This document shows positions 36,579-43,918 of a stretch of DNA of 45,880 bases, one piece after another (within the stretch, counting starts at the first letter, position 1; each line of letters begins with the position of its first letter). The DNA comes from a bacterium (GTDB lineage: Bacteria; Krumholzibacteriota; Krumholzibacteriia; LZORAL124-64-63). The position numbers and the translations under genes are program-made. Under the pieces are notes generated by a model that did no database searches, was not told the origin of the DNA, and was given only the letters and a program-made list of their open reading frames with translations. Location of the stretch: assembly GCA_020440705.1 (NCBI GenBank), contig JAGRNP010000023.1:1-45880 (forward strand). The letters are read 5' to 3'.

Positions 36579-36638
36579 CCTGCTTGTCATAAAATTATCA
36601 ACCAAAAAAGTTCCCGAAGTTCTTATTTTTGCAGTTTC

Positions 36639-37793
36639 CTACCTGTTCATGAGACGATGGATCCAATTCCCTTTTTCGACCGGGGCGAGGGTGACGATGG
36701 GCACACTGCCCAGTTCGACCCCGTCGAGGCGCACGACGGCGCGTCCGACCTCGGCCCCGGCGGCCAGCGGCGCCGCCACGTTCTCCGGCAGGCGCACCTC
36801 GAGTTCCAGTGCGTCGGCCCGCGAGCGGGGCACGCTCACCTGGAGGGACTCGCCGTAGGTGACCGGGACCTCGGACTGCTTGCCCCCCGTCACCTTGACC
36901 GGCTCGGCCAGCGGCTCGCCGGCCGTGGTGAACACGGGAACGTCCTTGAACAGGTTGAAGGCGAAGGAGAGCAGGCGCGTGGTCTCGTTGGCGCGGTCCC
37001 GGTCGGACGGGCAGCCCATGACCACGGAGATCAGGCGGCGCCCCTTCTGCACGGCGGTGGCCGTCACGCACCAGCCGGCGGCGCCGGTGTAGCCCGTCTT
37101 CAGGCCGTCGAGGCCGCGGTACTTGCCGACGAGCTTGTTGGGGTTGTAGAGAGTGAACTCGCCGTCGCGGAACGGCGCCGTGGCCGTCGACGACCACTCC
37201 AGCGCCAGCGGATGCTGCACCAGTTCACGCGCCAGCAGCGCCATGTCGCGGGCCGAGGTGATGTCCGATTCCTGCTTCCAGCCCGGCGGCAGGCCGTGGA
37301 CCGAGTGGAACTCGGTGTTCGTCATGCCGAGTTCGCGGGCCCGGATGTTCATCAGGTCGACGAAGGCGTCGGTGGACCCGGCGAGATGTTCGGCCAGGGC
37401 CACCGCGGCGTCGTTGGCCGAATGGATGGCCAGGGCCTTGAGCAGTTCCTGGACCGGGAAGACCTCGCCGTGTTTGAGGTAGACCTGGGAGCCCCCCATC
37501 TTGCTGGCCTTGGCCGAGACATTGACGGGCTCGTCGAGCTTCAGGTCACCCTCCTCGATTCGCTCGAGCACCAGCAGTTCGGTCATCATCTTGAGCATGG
37601 ACGCGGGCGGGCGGCGCACGTCCGGATCGGTCTCGACCAGCACGAGGCCGGTGGCCGCATCGACCACGATGGCGGACTGGAAATCGCCCTCGATGCGGGC
37701 GGGGAAGTCGTCGGTGGCGTCGGTCTGGGCGGACGCCGGGGCGGCCGGCAGCAGCAGCAGGCCGATTGCGAACAGGAGCTCCATCTTGCGCAT
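36639..37793 (-). CDS. D-alanyl-D-alanine carboxypeptidase, peptidase S11 (DacA/PBP5-like)
   Basis: 384 residues with a signal peptide (ELLFAIGLLLLPAAPASA). The penicillin-binding motifs are complete: S65-M-L-K68, S125-A-N127 and K232-T-G234 (LKTGYTG). A PBP5-type C-terminal domain follows from about residue 275, ending in a short positively charged stretch (GNWIHRLMNR) that may act as a membrane-binding helix. The enzyme trims the last D-Ala from peptidoglycan stem peptides and thereby limits cross-linking. The start at 37793 is the ATG in front of the signal peptide, with GAGG upstream. It is single and divergent from the small membrane protein gene. Confidence 0.92.
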   Translation of the reverse strand: MRKMELLFAIGLLLLPAAPASAQTDATDDFPARIEGDFQSAIVVDAATGLVLVETDPDVRRPPASMLKMMTELLVLERIEEGDLKLDEPVNVSAKASKMGGSQVYLKHGEVFPVQELLKALAIHSANDAAVALAEHLAGSTDAFVDLMNIRARELGMTNTEFHSVHGLPPGWKQESDITSARDMALLARELVQHPLALEWSSTATAPFRDGEFTLYNPNKLVGKYRGLDGLKTGYTGAAGWCVTATAVQKGRRLISVVMGCPSDRDRANETTRLLSFAFNLFKDVPVFTTAGEPLAEPVKVTGGKQSEVPVTYGESLQVSVPRSRADALELEVRLPENVAAPLAAGAEVGRAVVRLDGVELGSVPIVTLAPVEKGNWIHRLMNR

Positions 37794-37943
37794 CGTCTCG
37801 GTCCTCGGTTGGGCGGTCGGGCGGTGGTGAAGGCAGCGACCCGGCGGCGGGGAACGGCGGGCGGGGCCGCGCCGGGGGCGGCGACGTCCCTCCCGCACAA
37901 ATATCAGGTGCGCCCCCAAAAGGCAAGACCGGAGGGCGACCCT

Positions 37944-37972
37944 TTGCCAAGGCCCGGCCAATCTTGTAGTTT
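37944..37972 (+). promoter_or_regulatory. Promoter candidate for the small membrane protein-methyltransferase pair
   Basis: TTGCCA, 17-bp spacer, TAGTTT, ending 45 bp before the ATG at 38018. The rest of the 224-bp divergent region (37794-38017) must also hold the dac promoter, which I cannot place. Confidence 0.4.
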
Positions 37973-38017
37973 TGGCCGGTAGCGACGTTTTCCCTGCTTC
38001 CTCCAAGGTGCGCCCGC

Positions 38018-38254
38018 ATGCAAAGACCCCAACGGCCCGGAAGTTCCCCCGCGCTGGTCGCGACCCTCGCCGCGCTCGTGCTCCTCGCTCCCGCCGCCGC
38101 CCTGGCCTACGTCGACCCCGGCACGGGCAGCTTCGTGATCCAGGGCATCATCGCGGCCATCGTCGGCGCCGGAGTGGCGTTGAAGGTGTTCTGGCACCGC
38201 ATCACCGGCCTGTTCGGCGGCAAGCGCCGGGCCGCGGACGACGATGACGACTAG
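38018..38254 (+). CDS. Small membrane protein with the YVDPGTGS motif
   Basis: 78 residues. A signal-like segment (LVATLAALVLLAPAAALA) is followed directly by YVDPGTGSFVIQGIIAAIVG, then a second hydrophobic stretch ending KVFWHRITGLFGG and an acidic tail of five Asp. Small proteins with YxDPGTGS followed by one membrane helix and a basic end are widespread beside polysaccharide and lipid-modifying genes, with no known function. It overlaps the following methyltransferase by 11 bp, so the two are co-translated. Confidence 0.75.
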   Translation: MQRPQRPGSSPALVATLAALVLLAPAAALAYVDPGTGSFVIQGIIAAIVGAGVALKVFWHRITGLFGGKRRAADDDDD

Positions 38255-39644
38255 CGCGCCGGACGGACCCCTCGGCGCCTCGTTCCGCGACCCCGCGGGA
38301 TTCCTCTTCCGCCGCGACGGCCGCCTGTACCGCCAGGTGAATGCGTCCGCCGCCGCGGATCTCGCCCTCCTGCACGGAAGCGGCCTCTACGACGAGCTGG
38401 TCGGCGACGGGCTGCTGATTCCCCACGCCGACGCCGACGTGGCGCTGGCCCCGGCCCCGGGAGCGGTGCGGGTGATCGCACCGGAGATCGTGCCCTTCAT
38501 CAGCCATCCGTACGAGTGGAGCTTCGGCCAGCTGCGCGATGCGGCGCTGCTGACCCTGCGCGTGCAGCGGCGGGCCCTCGCCCACGGCCTGAGCCTGAAG
38601 GACGCCAGCGCCTACAACGTGCAGTTCCACCGGGGGCGTCCGGTGTTCATCGACACGCTGAGCTTCACCGCCTATCCGGAGGCGCGCCCCTGGGCCGCCT
38701 ACCGCCAGTTCTGCCAGCACTTCCTGGCGCCGCTGGCGCTCATGGCCTACCGCGACGTGCGGCTGGGCGCGCTGCTGCGCACCCATCTGGACGGGGTGCC
38801 GCTCGACCTCGCGACGAAGCTGCTGCCCTGGCGCACGCGGCTGCGACCGGGCCTGCTCATGCACCTGCACCTGCACGCCCGCAGCCAGGCGCGCTACGCC
38901 GACAGCCACGGCGACGCCAACAGCCGGCGGGCCCAGGCGGCGCGGGTCAGCCGGGGCAACCTCGAGGGGATCCTGGACAGCCTGCGGGGGACGGTGAAGG
39001 CCCTGCGCTGGACGCCGGGCGGCACCGAGTGGGGCGAGTACTACGACGACACGAACTACACCGAAGCGAGCCGCGAGGCCAAACGCGCCCTGGTGGGCGG
39101 GATGCTCGCCGACACGGACGCCGCCGTGGTGTGGGATCTCGGCGCCAACGACGGCACGTTCAGCCGCGTCGCCACGGGGCAGGGCCGCCTGACGGTGGCG
39201 GCGGACGTCGATCCGTCGGCGGTGGAGAAGAACTGGCGGCGCTGCCGGCGCGGGGCCGAGCCCCTGCTGCTGCCGCTGGTGATGGACCTGACGAACCCCA
39301 GTCCGGACCTGGGCTGGGCCCACGCCGAACGCGACGGCCTGCTGGCGCGTGGTCCGGCCGACGCCGTGCTGGCGCTGGCGCTGATCCACCACCTGGCCCT
39401 CAGCAACAACGTGCCCCTGGACCGCTGCGCAGCGTTCTTCGCCCGCGCCGGGCGCCACCTGATCCTGGAGTTCGTGCCCAAGGAGGACACCCAGGCCCGG
39501 CGGCTGCTCGCCACCCGCGAGGACATCTTCCCCGCCTACCACACCGAGGGTCTGGAGGCGGCCTTCGCGCCGCTGTTCGATCTCCGGCGGCGCGAGCCGG
39601 TGCCCGGCACCACGCGCACCCTCTACCACTTCGTCCGGCGCTAG
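38244..39644 (+). CDS. SAM-dependent methyltransferase, NoeA-like
   Basis: 466 residues, two parts. The N-terminal half (about 1-270) contains FRDPAGFLFRRDGRLYRQVN and SLKDASAYNVQFHRGRPVFIDTLSF, features I associate with NoeA-type nodulation proteins and their bacterial relatives. The C-terminal half is a class I methyltransferase with VVWDLGANDGTFSRVA (SAM motif I, about 292-307), AADVDPSAVE, and a late LALIHHLALSNNVPL. The substrate is unknown; host-specificity relatives modify surface glycolipids, and the small membrane partner upstream fits a cell-surface task. The start at 38244 lies inside the end of the previous gene. Confidence 0.75.
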   Translation: MTTSAPDGPLGASFRDPAGFLFRRDGRLYRQVNASAAADLALLHGSGLYDELVGDGLLIPHADADVALAPAPGAVRVIAPEIVPFISHPYEWSFGQLRDAALLTLRVQRRALAHGLSLKDASAYNVQFHRGRPVFIDTLSFTAYPEARPWAAYRQFCQHFLAPLALMAYRDVRLGALLRTHLDGVPLDLATKLLPWRTRLRPGLLMHLHLHARSQARYADSHGDANSRRAQAARVSRGNLEGILDSLRGTVKALRWTPGGTEWGEYYDDTNYTEASREAKRALVGGMLADTDAAVVWDLGANDGTFSRVATGQGRLTVAADVDPSAVEKNWRRCRRGAEPLLLPLVMDLTNPSPDLGWAHAERDGLLARGPADAVLALALIHHLALSNNVPLDRCAAFFARAGRHLILEFVPKEDTQARRLLATREDIFPAYHTEGLEAAFAPLFDLRRREPVPGTTRTLYHFVRR

Positions 39645-39659
39645 TCCGCCGACCGCGAA

Positions 39660-40910
39660 TCAGCAGAACAGCCGCGTCGGCGGTCCCGCCTCGTCGCCCA
39701 GGGCCTGGTTGCGGCGCCGGATGAGCTCGTCCATGTCCTTGTCGCCGCGCCCGGACAGGTTCACGATGATCAGCTGGTCGGGCCGCAGTTCGGCGCGGGT
39801 CTGCTCGAGCCAGGCCAGGGCGTGGGCGCTCTCGAGGGCCGGCAGGATCCCCTCGAGCTGGCAGAGGATCTCGAAGGCCTGCATGACCTCCTTGTCCGTC
39901 ACCGCCGCGTACTGCACCCGGCCGAGATCCTTCAGGTAGGCGTGCTCGGGCCCGATGCCCGGGTAGTCGAGGCCGGCCGCGATGCAGTGGTTGCCGCCGG
40001 CGGCCACCGTACCCGCGGGGATGCAGTAGGTGTTCATGCCGTGGATGACCGCGGGCGCGCCGGTGGTCAGGGTCGCGGCGTGGCGGTTGGTGTCGGTGCC
40101 GCTGCCGCCGGCCTCGACGCCGACGATGCGCACCGACGCGTCGCCGAGGAAGGCGTGGAAGAGGCCGATGGCGTTGCTGCCGCCGCCGGCGCAGGCCGTG
40201 ATGAGGTCGGGCAGGCGGCCGTGCTGGGCCAGCACCTGCTCGCGCGCCTCGCGCCCGATGACCGACTGGAAGTGGCGCACCATCTCGGGGTAGGGATGCG
40301 GGCCCACCACCGAGCCCAGCAGGTAGAAGGCCGTGTCGGCCTCGGCCACCCAGGCGGCGATGGCCTCGTCGACGGCGTTGCTGAGGGTCTTGTCGCCGCT
40401 GGTGGCGGGCACCACGCGGGCGCCCATCAGCTGGATGCGCGTGACGTTGGGCTTCTGGCGGCGCATGTCCTCCTCGCCCATGTAGACGTCGCACTCCAGG
40501 CCGAGGCGCGCCGCCACGGCGGCCGTGGCCACGCCGTGCTGCCCCGCCCCCGTCTCGGCGATGATCTTCTTCTTGCCCATGTGCCGCGCGAGCAGGGCCT
40601 GGCCCAGGCAGTTGTTCAGCTTGTGGGCGCCGAGGTGATTGAGGTCCTCGCGCTTGAGCAGGACCGTCGCGCCGAGGTGCGCGCTGAGGCGCTCGGCGTG
40701 GTAGAGCGGCGTGGGTCGGCCCGAGTAGGTGCGGAACTCGCGGTCCAGTTCGGCCACGAAATCCGGGTCGGCGCTGAAGCGCCGGAAGGCGGCCGTGAGC
40801 TCCTCGAGGGGCGCCACCAGGGGCTCGGGCACGAAGCGGCCGCCATAGGGGCCGAAGAAGCCGTCCTGGTCGGGCACGGCGTTCAGGGGGGGCAATTGCG
40901 CTTCGGACAT
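39660..40910 (-). CDS. trpB: Tryptophan synthase beta subunit
   Basis: A 416-residue PLP enzyme joining indole and serine to make tryptophan. Signatures: FGPYGGRFVPEPL, GRPTPLYHAERLS, K97 in HLGAHKLNN (PLP Schiff base), E119 in AETGAGQHG, CAGGGSNAIG (phosphate loop), GVEAGGSG and NLSGRGDKDM near the end. It is the TrpB1 type that normally pairs with TrpA. No trpA or other trp gene lies beside it: downstream is the convergent methyltransferase, 15 bp away. Upstream, a leader peptide with tandem Trp codons and an attenuator show that it is regulated by tryptophan supply on its own. AAAGG precedes the ATG. An extra 8-bp inverted repeat (40937-40944 with 40969-40976) lies between attenuator and start. 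Confidence 0.96.
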   Translation of the reverse strand: MSEAQLPPLNAVPDQDGFFGPYGGRFVPEPLVAPLEELTAAFRRFSADPDFVAELDREFRTYSGRPTPLYHAERLSAHLGATVLLKREDLNHLGAHKLNNCLGQALLARHMGKKKIIAETGAGQHGVATAAVAARLGLECDVYMGEEDMRRQKPNVTRIQLMGARVVPATSGDKTLSNAVDEAIAAWVAEADTAFYLLGSVVGPHPYPEMVRHFQSVIGREAREQVLAQHGRLPDLITACAGGGSNAIGLFHAFLGDASVRIVGVEAGGSGTDTNRHAATLTTGAPAVIHGMNTYCIPAGTVAAGGNHCIAAGLDYPGIGPEHAYLKDLGRVQYAAVTDKEVMQAFEILCQLEGILPALESAHALAWLEQTRAELRPDQLIIVNLSGRGDKDMDELIRRRNQALGDEAGPPTRLFC

Positions 40911-40986
40911 GGGTCTGGCCTTTCTTCGCGTCGAGGGCGTTTCCGAAGGGATCCCGCATCCGGTCCGGGGAAACGCGGCGGCAAAA

Positions 40987-41072
40987 GAGCGACCGCCGGC
41001 CTGCGGGCCGGCGGTCGGGGTGTCGTCTGGTCCGGGACCCTACTGCGCACACCTCGCCGCCGGCGGGCGGCG
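40987..41072 (-). promoter_or_regulatory. trp attenuator: alternating 1:2, 2:3 and 3:4 hairpins
   Basis: Minus strand, 5' to 3'. Hairpin 1:2 pairs 41072-41066 with 41061-41055 (7 bp, CGCC loop) immediately after the two Trp codons. Segment 2 (41064-41057, GCCGGCGG) is also complementary to segment 3 (41014-41007, CCGCCGGC), giving an antiterminator. Hairpin 3:4 (41016-41006 with 41001-40991; perfect 11 bp, CGCA loop) followed by GCTCTTTTG is the terminator. A ribosome stalled at the Trp codons would cover segment 1, freeing 2 to pair with 3 and let transcription continue into trpB. Confidence 0.8.
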
Positions 41073-41114
41073 CCACCAATTGCGGTCGGAGGAGGTGCGG
41101 AGCTGGCGGAACAT
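41040..41114 (-). CDS. trpL: trp leader peptide
   Basis: A 24-codon frame from ATG 41114 to TAG. Residues 12-16 read NWWRR: two adjacent TGG codons (41078-41073), the rarest codon doubled, directly before the 1:2 hairpin. AAAGG (41125-41121) lies six bases before the ATG. The predicted promoter places the transcription start only about 15 nt upstream. The peptide is expected to have no function apart from measuring charged tRNA-Trp. Confidence 0.8.
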   Translation of the reverse strand: MFRQLRTSSDRNWWRRPPAARCAQ

Positions 41115-41135
41115 GGCGGACCTTTCGTTGACCTC

Positions 41136-41164
41136 ATTGTACTGTATGGGGCGGGCCCGGACAA
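41136..41164 (-). promoter_or_regulatory. Promoter of trpL-trpB
   Basis: Minus-strand TTGTCC (41164-41159), 17-bp spacer, TACAAT (41141-41136). The transcription start is expected near 41129. The -35 box is 25 bp from the end of the MITE-like element. Confidence 0.65.
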
Positions 41165-41188
41165 CCCCACAGGTCGCGGGCCCCGGAA

Positions 41189-41356
41189 CTAGCAGGCTGT
41201 TGAAAAACTCCTCCCGGCACGCGGTACGCCTGGCCAAGCCGATCTCCGCGTTGCGATCCCTTGCCGTAGCTACGGCTACGGCGGCGGAATCGCGCCTTGA
41301 TCTCGGCCCGGCCAGGCGCATCGGGTACCAGAACGAGTTTTTCAACAGCCTGCTAG
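41189..41356. mobile_element. MITE-like palindromic element, 168 bp, with perfect 22-bp terminal inverted repeats
   Basis: The terminal repeats are 41189-41210 and 41335-41356, beginning CTAGCAGGCTGTTGAAAAAC on each end. Inside, the two halves are also imperfectly complementary (both contain GCGCCTGGCC/GCCTGGCC and a GCCGA segment) and the centre is the perfect palindrome GCCGTAGCTACGGC (41263-41276), so the whole unit can fold into one long hairpin. It has no coding capacity. CTAG at both outer ends is either part of the repeats or a 4-bp target duplication. The T-rich ends stand out from the surrounding GC-rich DNA. Confidence 0.75.
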
Positions 41357-41979
41357 GGACACTGGACGCCGAGCGCCCCGGCCAGCACGACCAGGTCCGA
41401 CAGGTTCACCTGGCCGTCCCAGTCGAAGTCGCTGCGGTACGCCCCGAGGCCTTCGTAGTAGTCCCGGGCGAAGAGGGGCACGTCCGACAGGTCGACCCGC
41501 AGGTCGCCGGAGATGTCCGGGCTGTTGAAGTGGATCGGCGTCGGGATCCGCAGCTCGAGCTGGGGACAGGCGTTCAGGGTGAGCAGGGCGGGGCTCGCCT
41601 CGTCGGCCGTGCGGTGGCCGCCGCCGCGGAACGGCACCGCCACCCAGCCGTCGGCGCCGGTGACGGGGCCCGCGAGGGGGTCGGCGCAGACGGCGCCCGG
41701 GCCGCTCCCGTCGAACCAGGCCAGGTCGGCCAGGGCGACGCCCGGCACGGGCTGGAGGTCGAGATCGATGACGCGGATGCGCAGGACGGCGTCGGTGGGG
41801 ATGCCGCCGGCGAGGTGGACGACGGCCGGACGGCCATCGGGCCAGACGCAGACCGAGACGGGGGCCGTGGCCCACTCGTACTCCTCGATGAGGTCGAGGC
41901 CGGGAATGCAGGCCAGGGCGGGTACGCAGGCGGCCAGCGCCAGGGCGCCGGCGCAGAAGGCGATCGCGCGGGATTTCAT
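41353..41979 (-). CDS. Secreted protein with dockerin-like C-terminal repeats
   Basis: 208 residues. Signal peptide MKSRAIAFCAGALALAAC, cleavage near ALA-C; several cysteines. The middle is a beta-rich domain (VSVCVWPDGRPAVVHL to LRIRVIDL) without recognised family. The end carries two dockerin-type calcium loops: DISGDLRVDLSDVPLFARDY and DFDWDGQVNLSDLVVLAGAL. Such repeats either bind cohesins or, in this type of bacterium, decorate many exported proteins. The start at 41979 is at the signal peptide. The TAG stop is formed by the CTAG at the edge of the MITE-like element, so the insertion may have trimmed or preserved the C-terminus. Confidence 0.7.
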   Translation of the reverse strand: MKSRAIAFCAGALALAACVPALACIPGLDLIEEYEWATAPVSVCVWPDGRPAVVHLAGGIPTDAVLRIRVIDLDLQPVPGVALADLAWFDGSGPGAVCADPLAGPVTGADGWVAVPFRGGGHRTADEASPALLTLNACPQLELRIPTPIHFNSPDISGDLRVDLSDVPLFARDYYEGLGAYRSDFDWDGQVNLSDLVVLAGALGVQCP

Positions 41980-42073
41980 GTCGGGCGATCCGATCCCAGG
42001 GGTGGGTTCGGCGGGGCCGCCGATGGCCCCGTCGCCATGATCATACCACACCGCGGCGTCCGGCGGAAGCCGC

Positions 42074-42790
42074 TCAGGCCGGCTTGCGGAACACGAACAG
42101 GCTGCCCCCCGATTCGCGGGGATGGTAGCCGCGCTCGGCGAAGTCGGAGAAGTGCCCCAGCTTCTCGAAGCCGGCCGAGCGGTGGCCGAGCAGGTAGTCG
42201 ACGCTGGCCCGCGGGTACAGGGGCGTGGCGCCGCCGAAGATCTCGCCGTCCGGCCCGAGCAGCGAGGTGTGGAAAACGAGGCGATCGAAGTCGATGTCCT
42301 CGTACCAGCGCTGGAAGACGAGGCCGTCGGCGGGGAACGCCAGATCGGGAAAGGCGTGCTCGTCGCGCTCGAGCAGCGGATCGAAGTTCACGGTCTGGAA
42401 GATCCAGACGCCGCCCGGGGCGAGCAGGCGGCGCACGTTCAGGAGGAACGTCGCCAGGCGGTCGGCGGGCAGGTGGGGCAGCACGTTGCCGATGCAGAAG
42501 ACGCCGGTGTAGCCGCCGGCGGCGAGCAGGCCGATCTCCTCCATGCTCAAGATGCGGAAGTCGCCGCCGGGGTGCAGGCGCTCGGCCTCGGCGACCATGC
42601 CCGGATCGAGGTCGATGCCGACGCACGCCCGCCCGGTGGCCGCGAGGCTGCCGCAGTAGCGCCCGGTGCCGCAACCGACGTCCAGGACACGTCCGGCGGT
42701 GGGCAGCCACTTGTGCAGGAATTCGTGCACCGCCGGCCGGTAGGGGAAGATCTTCTCGTAGTGTCCGGCGAAGTCGGTGTAGAAAGCCAT
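42074..42790 (-). CDS. Class I SAM-dependent methyltransferase
   Basis: 238 residues: a helical lead (MAFYTDFAGHYEKIFPY), SAM motif I RVLDVGCGTGRYCGSLA (about 34-50), acidic loop VGIDLDPGMV, motif II-like GVFCIGNVLPHLP and motif III LLAPGGVWIFQ. The last third (about 155-238) is a small substrate-lid region. The fold and motifs are of the Methyltransf_25/11 kind, and the substrate is not deducible. It is divergent from the uspA-like gene, with a 93-bp shared control region, and 94 bp upstream of the dockerin protein gene on the same strand. Confidence 0.85.
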   Translation of the reverse strand: MAFYTDFAGHYEKIFPYRPAVHEFLHKWLPTAGRVLDVGCGTGRYCGSLAATGRACVGIDLDPGMVAEAERLHPGGDFRILSMEEIGLLAAGGYTGVFCIGNVLPHLPADRLATFLLNVRRLLAPGGVWIFQTVNFDPLLERDEHAFPDLAFPADGLVFQRWYEDIDFDRLVFHTSLLGPDGEIFGGATPLYPRASVDYLLGHRSAGFEKLGHFSDFAERGYHPRESGGSLFVFRKPA

Positions 42791-42817
42791 TTGCGGTGCC
42801 TATCCCTGTGTTATATT
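42791..42817 (+). promoter_or_regulatory. Weak promoter candidate for the UspA gene
   Basis: TTGCGG, 15-bp spacer, TATATT. The spacer is shorter than usual, but TTATATTGG is the only AT-rich spot in the gap. Confidence 0.25.
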
Positions 42818-42883
42818 GGGGCCGTGCCGGTCCGGGTCGCCGCCCGTGCCGGTCGTGTCACGTTCCCGCAGGAGGTTGGTGCG

Positions 42884-43348
42884 ATGTTTCCCTTCAAGAA
42901 GATCCTCTGTCCCACGGACTTCAGCGAGCCTTCGGAGTGCGGACTGCGCATGGCCAACGCCATGGCCGGCCGCTTCGACACCGAGGTCGTGGTGCTGAAC
43001 GTGCACAAGCCCATCCCGCACCTGCCCACCCCGCGCCTGCAGGCCTCCGAAGTGGTCTTCGACGTCTCCGCCTACGAGGCCCAGGTGGCCGAGGAGTCGC
43101 GCGAGAACCTCGCCACCCTGGTCGACTCGGTCTTCGACGACGAGGTCAGGACCCGGCTCGAGGTCCGCATGGGCCGTCCGGCCGACGAGATCCTCGCCTT
43201 CGCCGAGGAAGAGAAGGTCGACGCGATCATCATCGCCACCCACGGCCGCACCGGCCTGGCCCACATCGTCTTCGGCAGCGTCGCCGAGAAGGTCGTGCGC
43301 CACGCCAAGTGCCCCGTCATGACGGTGCACAGCTGCGACAAGGCCTGA
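42884..43348 (+). CDS. Universal stress protein, UspA family
   Basis: 154 residues, one complete Usp domain: MFPFKKILCPTDFSEPSECG with the conserved ligand-binding Asp, and near the end ATHGRTGLAHIVFGSVAEKV, the Gly-rich nucleotide-binding signature, then HAKCPVMTV. Proteins with this signature usually bind ATP or similar nucleotides and help survival under starvation or respiratory stress. GGAGG at 42871-42875 lies eight bases before the ATG. It is monocistronic and convergent with the DinB gene (10-bp gap). Confidence 0.92.
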   Translation: MFPFKKILCPTDFSEPSECGLRMANAMAGRFDTEVVVLNVHKPIPHLPTPRLQASEVVFDVSAYEAQVAEESRENLATLVDSVFDDEVRTRLEVRMGRPADEILAFAEEEKVDAIIIATHGRTGLAHIVFGSVAEKVVRHAKCPVMTVHSCDKA

Positions 43349-43358
43349 GGCCCGGCCG

Positions 43359-43892
43359 CTAGTCCGCCCCCTCCCCGATGACGCGCAGGTAGCGCCGCCA
43401 CGGGCCGACGTCCGCCGTGTAGCGGCGCGCCTGCACGCGCGCAATCTGGCCCAGATGACCCAGATCGTGGGCCACCCACGTGGCCAGGAGCTGGCGCAGG
43501 GTCACGGTCCCGAATTCCGGATGCTCCCCCGTCCAGTCCAGGGTCTCGGCCGTGAGCGGCAGCTCGGTCAGCGTGCCCACGTTGGCCAGGCGCAGCCGCG
43601 CGAACTCGTCGAGCAGGTCGTCGAGGGTGCAGCCGCGCGACTCGTGCTCCTGGGCGAAGCGGTCGAAGGGCGCGAAGGCGCGGTCGTCGCCGCGGGCCAG
43701 GATGATGCGGGCGCGCGGGATCCAGTCCGTCCGCTCGCCGTGGATCAGGTGGCCGAGCACGTCGAAGGCGCTCCAGGTGCCGGGACCCTCGTCGGAGCGG
43801 ATCCAGGGCTCGGGCAGGTCGCGCAGCCAGGCCTCGAGGACCAGCGGCGTGCGGGACAGGACGGCGGTGGCTTCGGCGAGATCGAAAGGCAT
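43359..43892 (-). CDS. DinB-family protein
   Basis: 177 residues forming a four-helix bundle. The metal-binding histidines are present: H48 (or H51) in VLGHLIHGERTDW and H142/H146 in WVAHDLGHLGQIARVQ. The family includes thiol-dependent transferases and damage-inducible proteins, mostly of unknown substrate. GGAGGAG upstream sets the ATG at 43892. The upstream sulfatase gene ends 26 bp away on the same strand, so they probably share a transcript with the NIPSNAP-like gene before it. Confidence 0.85.
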   Translation of the reverse strand: MPFDLAEATAVLSRTPLVLEAWLRDLPEPWIRSDEGPGTWSAFDVLGHLIHGERTDWIPRARIILARGDDRAFAPFDRFAQEHESRGCTLDDLLDEFARLRLANVGTLTELPLTAETLDWTGEHPEFGTVTLRQLLATWVAHDLGHLGQIARVQARRYTADVGPWRRYLRVIGEGAD

Positions 43893-43918
43893 GGCGGCTC
43901 CTCCGGGCGCGGGCCCGA

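Noticed and set aside
36601-36640. Possible terminator after the carboxypeptidase gene near a run of six T on the minus strand
   Set aside because: The nearby AAGTTC copies are direct, not inverted, repeats, so no convincing stem forms.
41040-41345. A longer frame starting within the palindromic element and continuing into the trp leader
   Set aside because: It would start inside a mobile element and upstream of the predicted promoter. The internal ATG at 41114 has its own ribosome site and the right position relative to the hairpins.
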